A DNA stretch of 64,000 nucleotides, taken from contig JAIYDY010000079.1 of the NCBI GenBank assembly GCA_027487245.1, positions 1 through 64,000 of the forward strand. The letters run 5' to 3'. Within the stretch, counting starts at the first letter, position 1. Every line of letters starts with the position of its first letter. This DNA comes from Hyphomicrobiales bacterium. GTDB lineage: Bacteria; Pseudomonadota; Alphaproteobacteria; Rhizobiales; Beijerinckiaceae. The notes under the pieces are model-generated. The model searched no databases, was not told the DNA's origin, and worked only from the letters and a program-made list of their open reading frames with translations. Shown here one piece after another: positions 62,938 through 64,000 of the stretch. A program made the translations under genes and the position numbers.

Positions 62938-63371
62938 GCCGGCCTCCGGTCATGGTTGTCGGCAGCTTTCGGCGGTGGATCCCGGAAGGCCTCGTCGACC
63001 GGGATCACGAGACCTGTCGCCAGCCTGTTGGTTTCGCTGGCCATGCCGACCACCGCCACAAGCTCCATCAGTTGCGCCTCGCTCATGCCCCTGGCACGGG
63101 CAGCCGCGGTGTGGGACCGGATGCAGTATTCGCAACTGTTCGCCATCGACACGGCGACATAGATCAGTTCCTTGGTGAGCGCATCGAGAGCGCCCGGCGT
63201 CATCACCTCCTTGACGCTCTCCCAGGTCCGTCTGAGCAGGACGGGATCATGGGCGAGCCCGCGCCAGAAATTGCCGACAAAGGCGGTGTTGCGGGTGGCG
63301 CGAATGTCCGCGAACACAGAAGCGGCGGCAGGCGACAGTTCATCGTCGTCCAGCAATCTCACCATCGACAT
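62934..63371 (-). CDS. carboxymuconolactone decarboxylase / AhpD-like protein
   Basis: 145 residues from MSMVRLLDDDELSPAAASVF. The CMD motif EYCIRSHTAAARARGMSEAQL (about 79-99) has a single Cys with the nearby His rather than the CxxC of peroxidase AhpD, so the classical thiol peroxidase is less likely. The core AKELIYVAVSMANSCEYC pattern is nonetheless typical of the family. It overlaps the ester-cyclase gene by 4 bp; the pair is probably one small operon of uncharacterised function. Confidence 0.85.
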   Translation of the reverse strand: MSMVRLLDDDELSPAAASVFADIRATRNTAFVGNFWRGLAHDPVLLRRTWESVKEVMTPGALDALTKELIYVAVSMANSCEYCIRSHTAAARARGMSEAQLMELVAVVGMASETNRLATGLVIPVDEAFRDPPPKAADNHDRRPA

Positions 63372-63489
63372 GCCATGTCTCCCCGTGTCCCGTTCTTGCC
63401 CGGCCTCACGGACAACTTTCCGCGAACCGGCCCTGGCGCGCAAGGGCGACGAAAAGGACCGCAGGTGACGGCATGGGCATCTCAGGGAA

Positions 63490-63505
63490 CCGCTCCCGGG
63501 AGCGG
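63490..63505. promoter_or_regulatory. perfect 16-bp palindrome
   Basis: CCGCTCCC joined directly to GGGAGCGG, in the divergent spacer between the CMD gene and the GNAT gene. It is a candidate operator or hairpin; nothing else links it to a regulator. Confidence 0.3.
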
Positions 63506-63543
63506 GCAGGCGGCGCGCGACAGGGCGTGGGCATTTGTCACCA

Positions 63544-63572
63544 TTGCCGTTTATGTTGCGATGCAGCATAAT
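63544..63572 (+). promoter_or_regulatory. probable sigma-70-type promoter of GNAT gene
   Basis: TTGCCG (63544-63549) and CATAAT (63567-63572) separated by exactly 17 bp, about 80 bp before the ATG at 63654. Confidence 0.5.
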
Positions 63573-63653
63573 GTCAAAGTCTAGGGAGTCGTTTTTTCAT
63601 CTTGGGCGTTGACCTCATCGAGGCAGCGCAATCCGCGAAGGAGACGACACGAC

Positions 63654-64000
63654 ATGACTGATCCTGACACAATGATCGCATGCGCCAAGCCAGCCACTCC
63701 GGCTGCGGGGCGCATCACCGTACGCAAGCTCTGGCCCCATGAGCGCGAAGCCTACATCGCACACCTCCTGCGTCTGGAGCCGGAGGCACGGCGCTGGCGC
63801 TTTGGCATGACCATGACCAATGCGGCGCTGCGCGCCTACGCCGGCCGCAGCTTCTGTGTCGGCGGGCTGGTCCATGCGTGCTGCGTCGATGGCGTGGTGC
63901 GGGCCACGGGCGAGTTGCAGGGGCTTCTCGACTTTCCCCGGCAGCACGGCGAAGCGGCCTTCAGCGTCGAGAAGGGCTGGCGCCGGCAAGGCATCGGCAG
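63654..64000 (+). CDS. GNAT family N-acetyltransferase, 5' part
   Basis: Starts at ATG 63654 with SD AAGGAGA 9 bp upstream. The first 115 residues are seen: MTDPDTMIACAKPATPAAG, then ITVRKLWPHEREAYIAHLLRLEPEARRWRF and VEKGWRRQGIG at the window edge, the acetyl-CoA pyrophosphate loop (RxxGIG). The gene continues beyond the window. A promoter-like site and 16-bp palindrome lie upstream. Confidence 0.8.
   Translation, partial: MTDPDTMIACAKPATPAAGRITVRKLWPHEREAYIAHLLRLEPEARRWRFGMTMTNAALRAYAGRSFCVGGLVHACCVDGVVRATGELQGLLDFPRQHGEAAFSVEKGWRRQGIG

Overview
The window is a GC-rich (about 65% by eye), gene-dense chromosomal segment of an alphaproteobacterium, most likely Hyphomicrobiales (Rhizobiales). 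The pointers are the zapE / mdh-sucC-sucD-sucA-sucB-lpd order, a short PutA with a divergent Lrp-type regulator, the chorismate mutase-hisC-tyrC cluster divergent from metX-metW, DUF2125 and DUF459-type proteins, and a FosX-like gene resembling the rhizobial one. Nearly all of it is housekeeping metabolism. I see no tRNA, rRNA, insertion sequence, prophage or CRISPR array.

Layout. 1-6.1 kb (minus): a TolC-type outer-membrane channel followed by the start of a giant cadherin-repeat adhesin that runs off the left edge; together they look like part of a type I secretion/adhesion system. 6.2-8.3 kb: type-B ribosomal protein L36 with a hairpin leader, a periplasmic TPR protein and an alpha/beta hydrolase. 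8.3-13.7 kb: proline catabolism (putA with divergent regulator), inorganic pyrophosphatase, a transglutaminase-like protein. 13.7-24.6 kb: periplasmic glucan synthesis protein, aromatic/histidine amino-acid genes, metX-metW, DUF2125, ChaC, histidinol phosphatase and a lipase-like hydrolase. 24.6-27.3 kb: a small heat-shock protein with an apparent RNA thermometer, a PepSY-like secreted protein and threonine aldolase. 27.3-34 kb: a structured, palindrome-rich control region and gltB-gltD.

34-43 kb: SGNH-fold protein with an altered nucleophile, MltB-type transglycosylase, galU, a beta-barrel protein, an NfeD/SPFH pair, hemH. 43-50.6 kb: Tat-exported 5'-nucleotidase, uracil-DNA glycosylase, a tightly coupled four-gene unit (IlvD/Edd dehydratase, FosX-like, unknown protein, GNAT), an aminotransferase and a hydratase. 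50.7-60.3 kb: one long TCA-cycle operon transcribed leftward, mdh-sucC-[small membrane protein]-sucD-[DHCW cupin]-sucA-sucB-lpd. 60.6-64 kb: TetR regulator coupled to zapE, an ester cyclase/CMD pair and a partial GNAT gene.

The least conventional elements are a low-GC, TTG-started membrane protein gene wedged between sucC and sucD; two phased palindromes and a stem-loop upstream of gltB; an SD-sequestering hairpin before the small heat-shock gene; the FosX operon with its unknown 107-residue partner; and the missing in-frame start of the adhesin gene. No wholly new multi-gene system is evident; these are the best leads. All function calls come from recognising motifs by eye.
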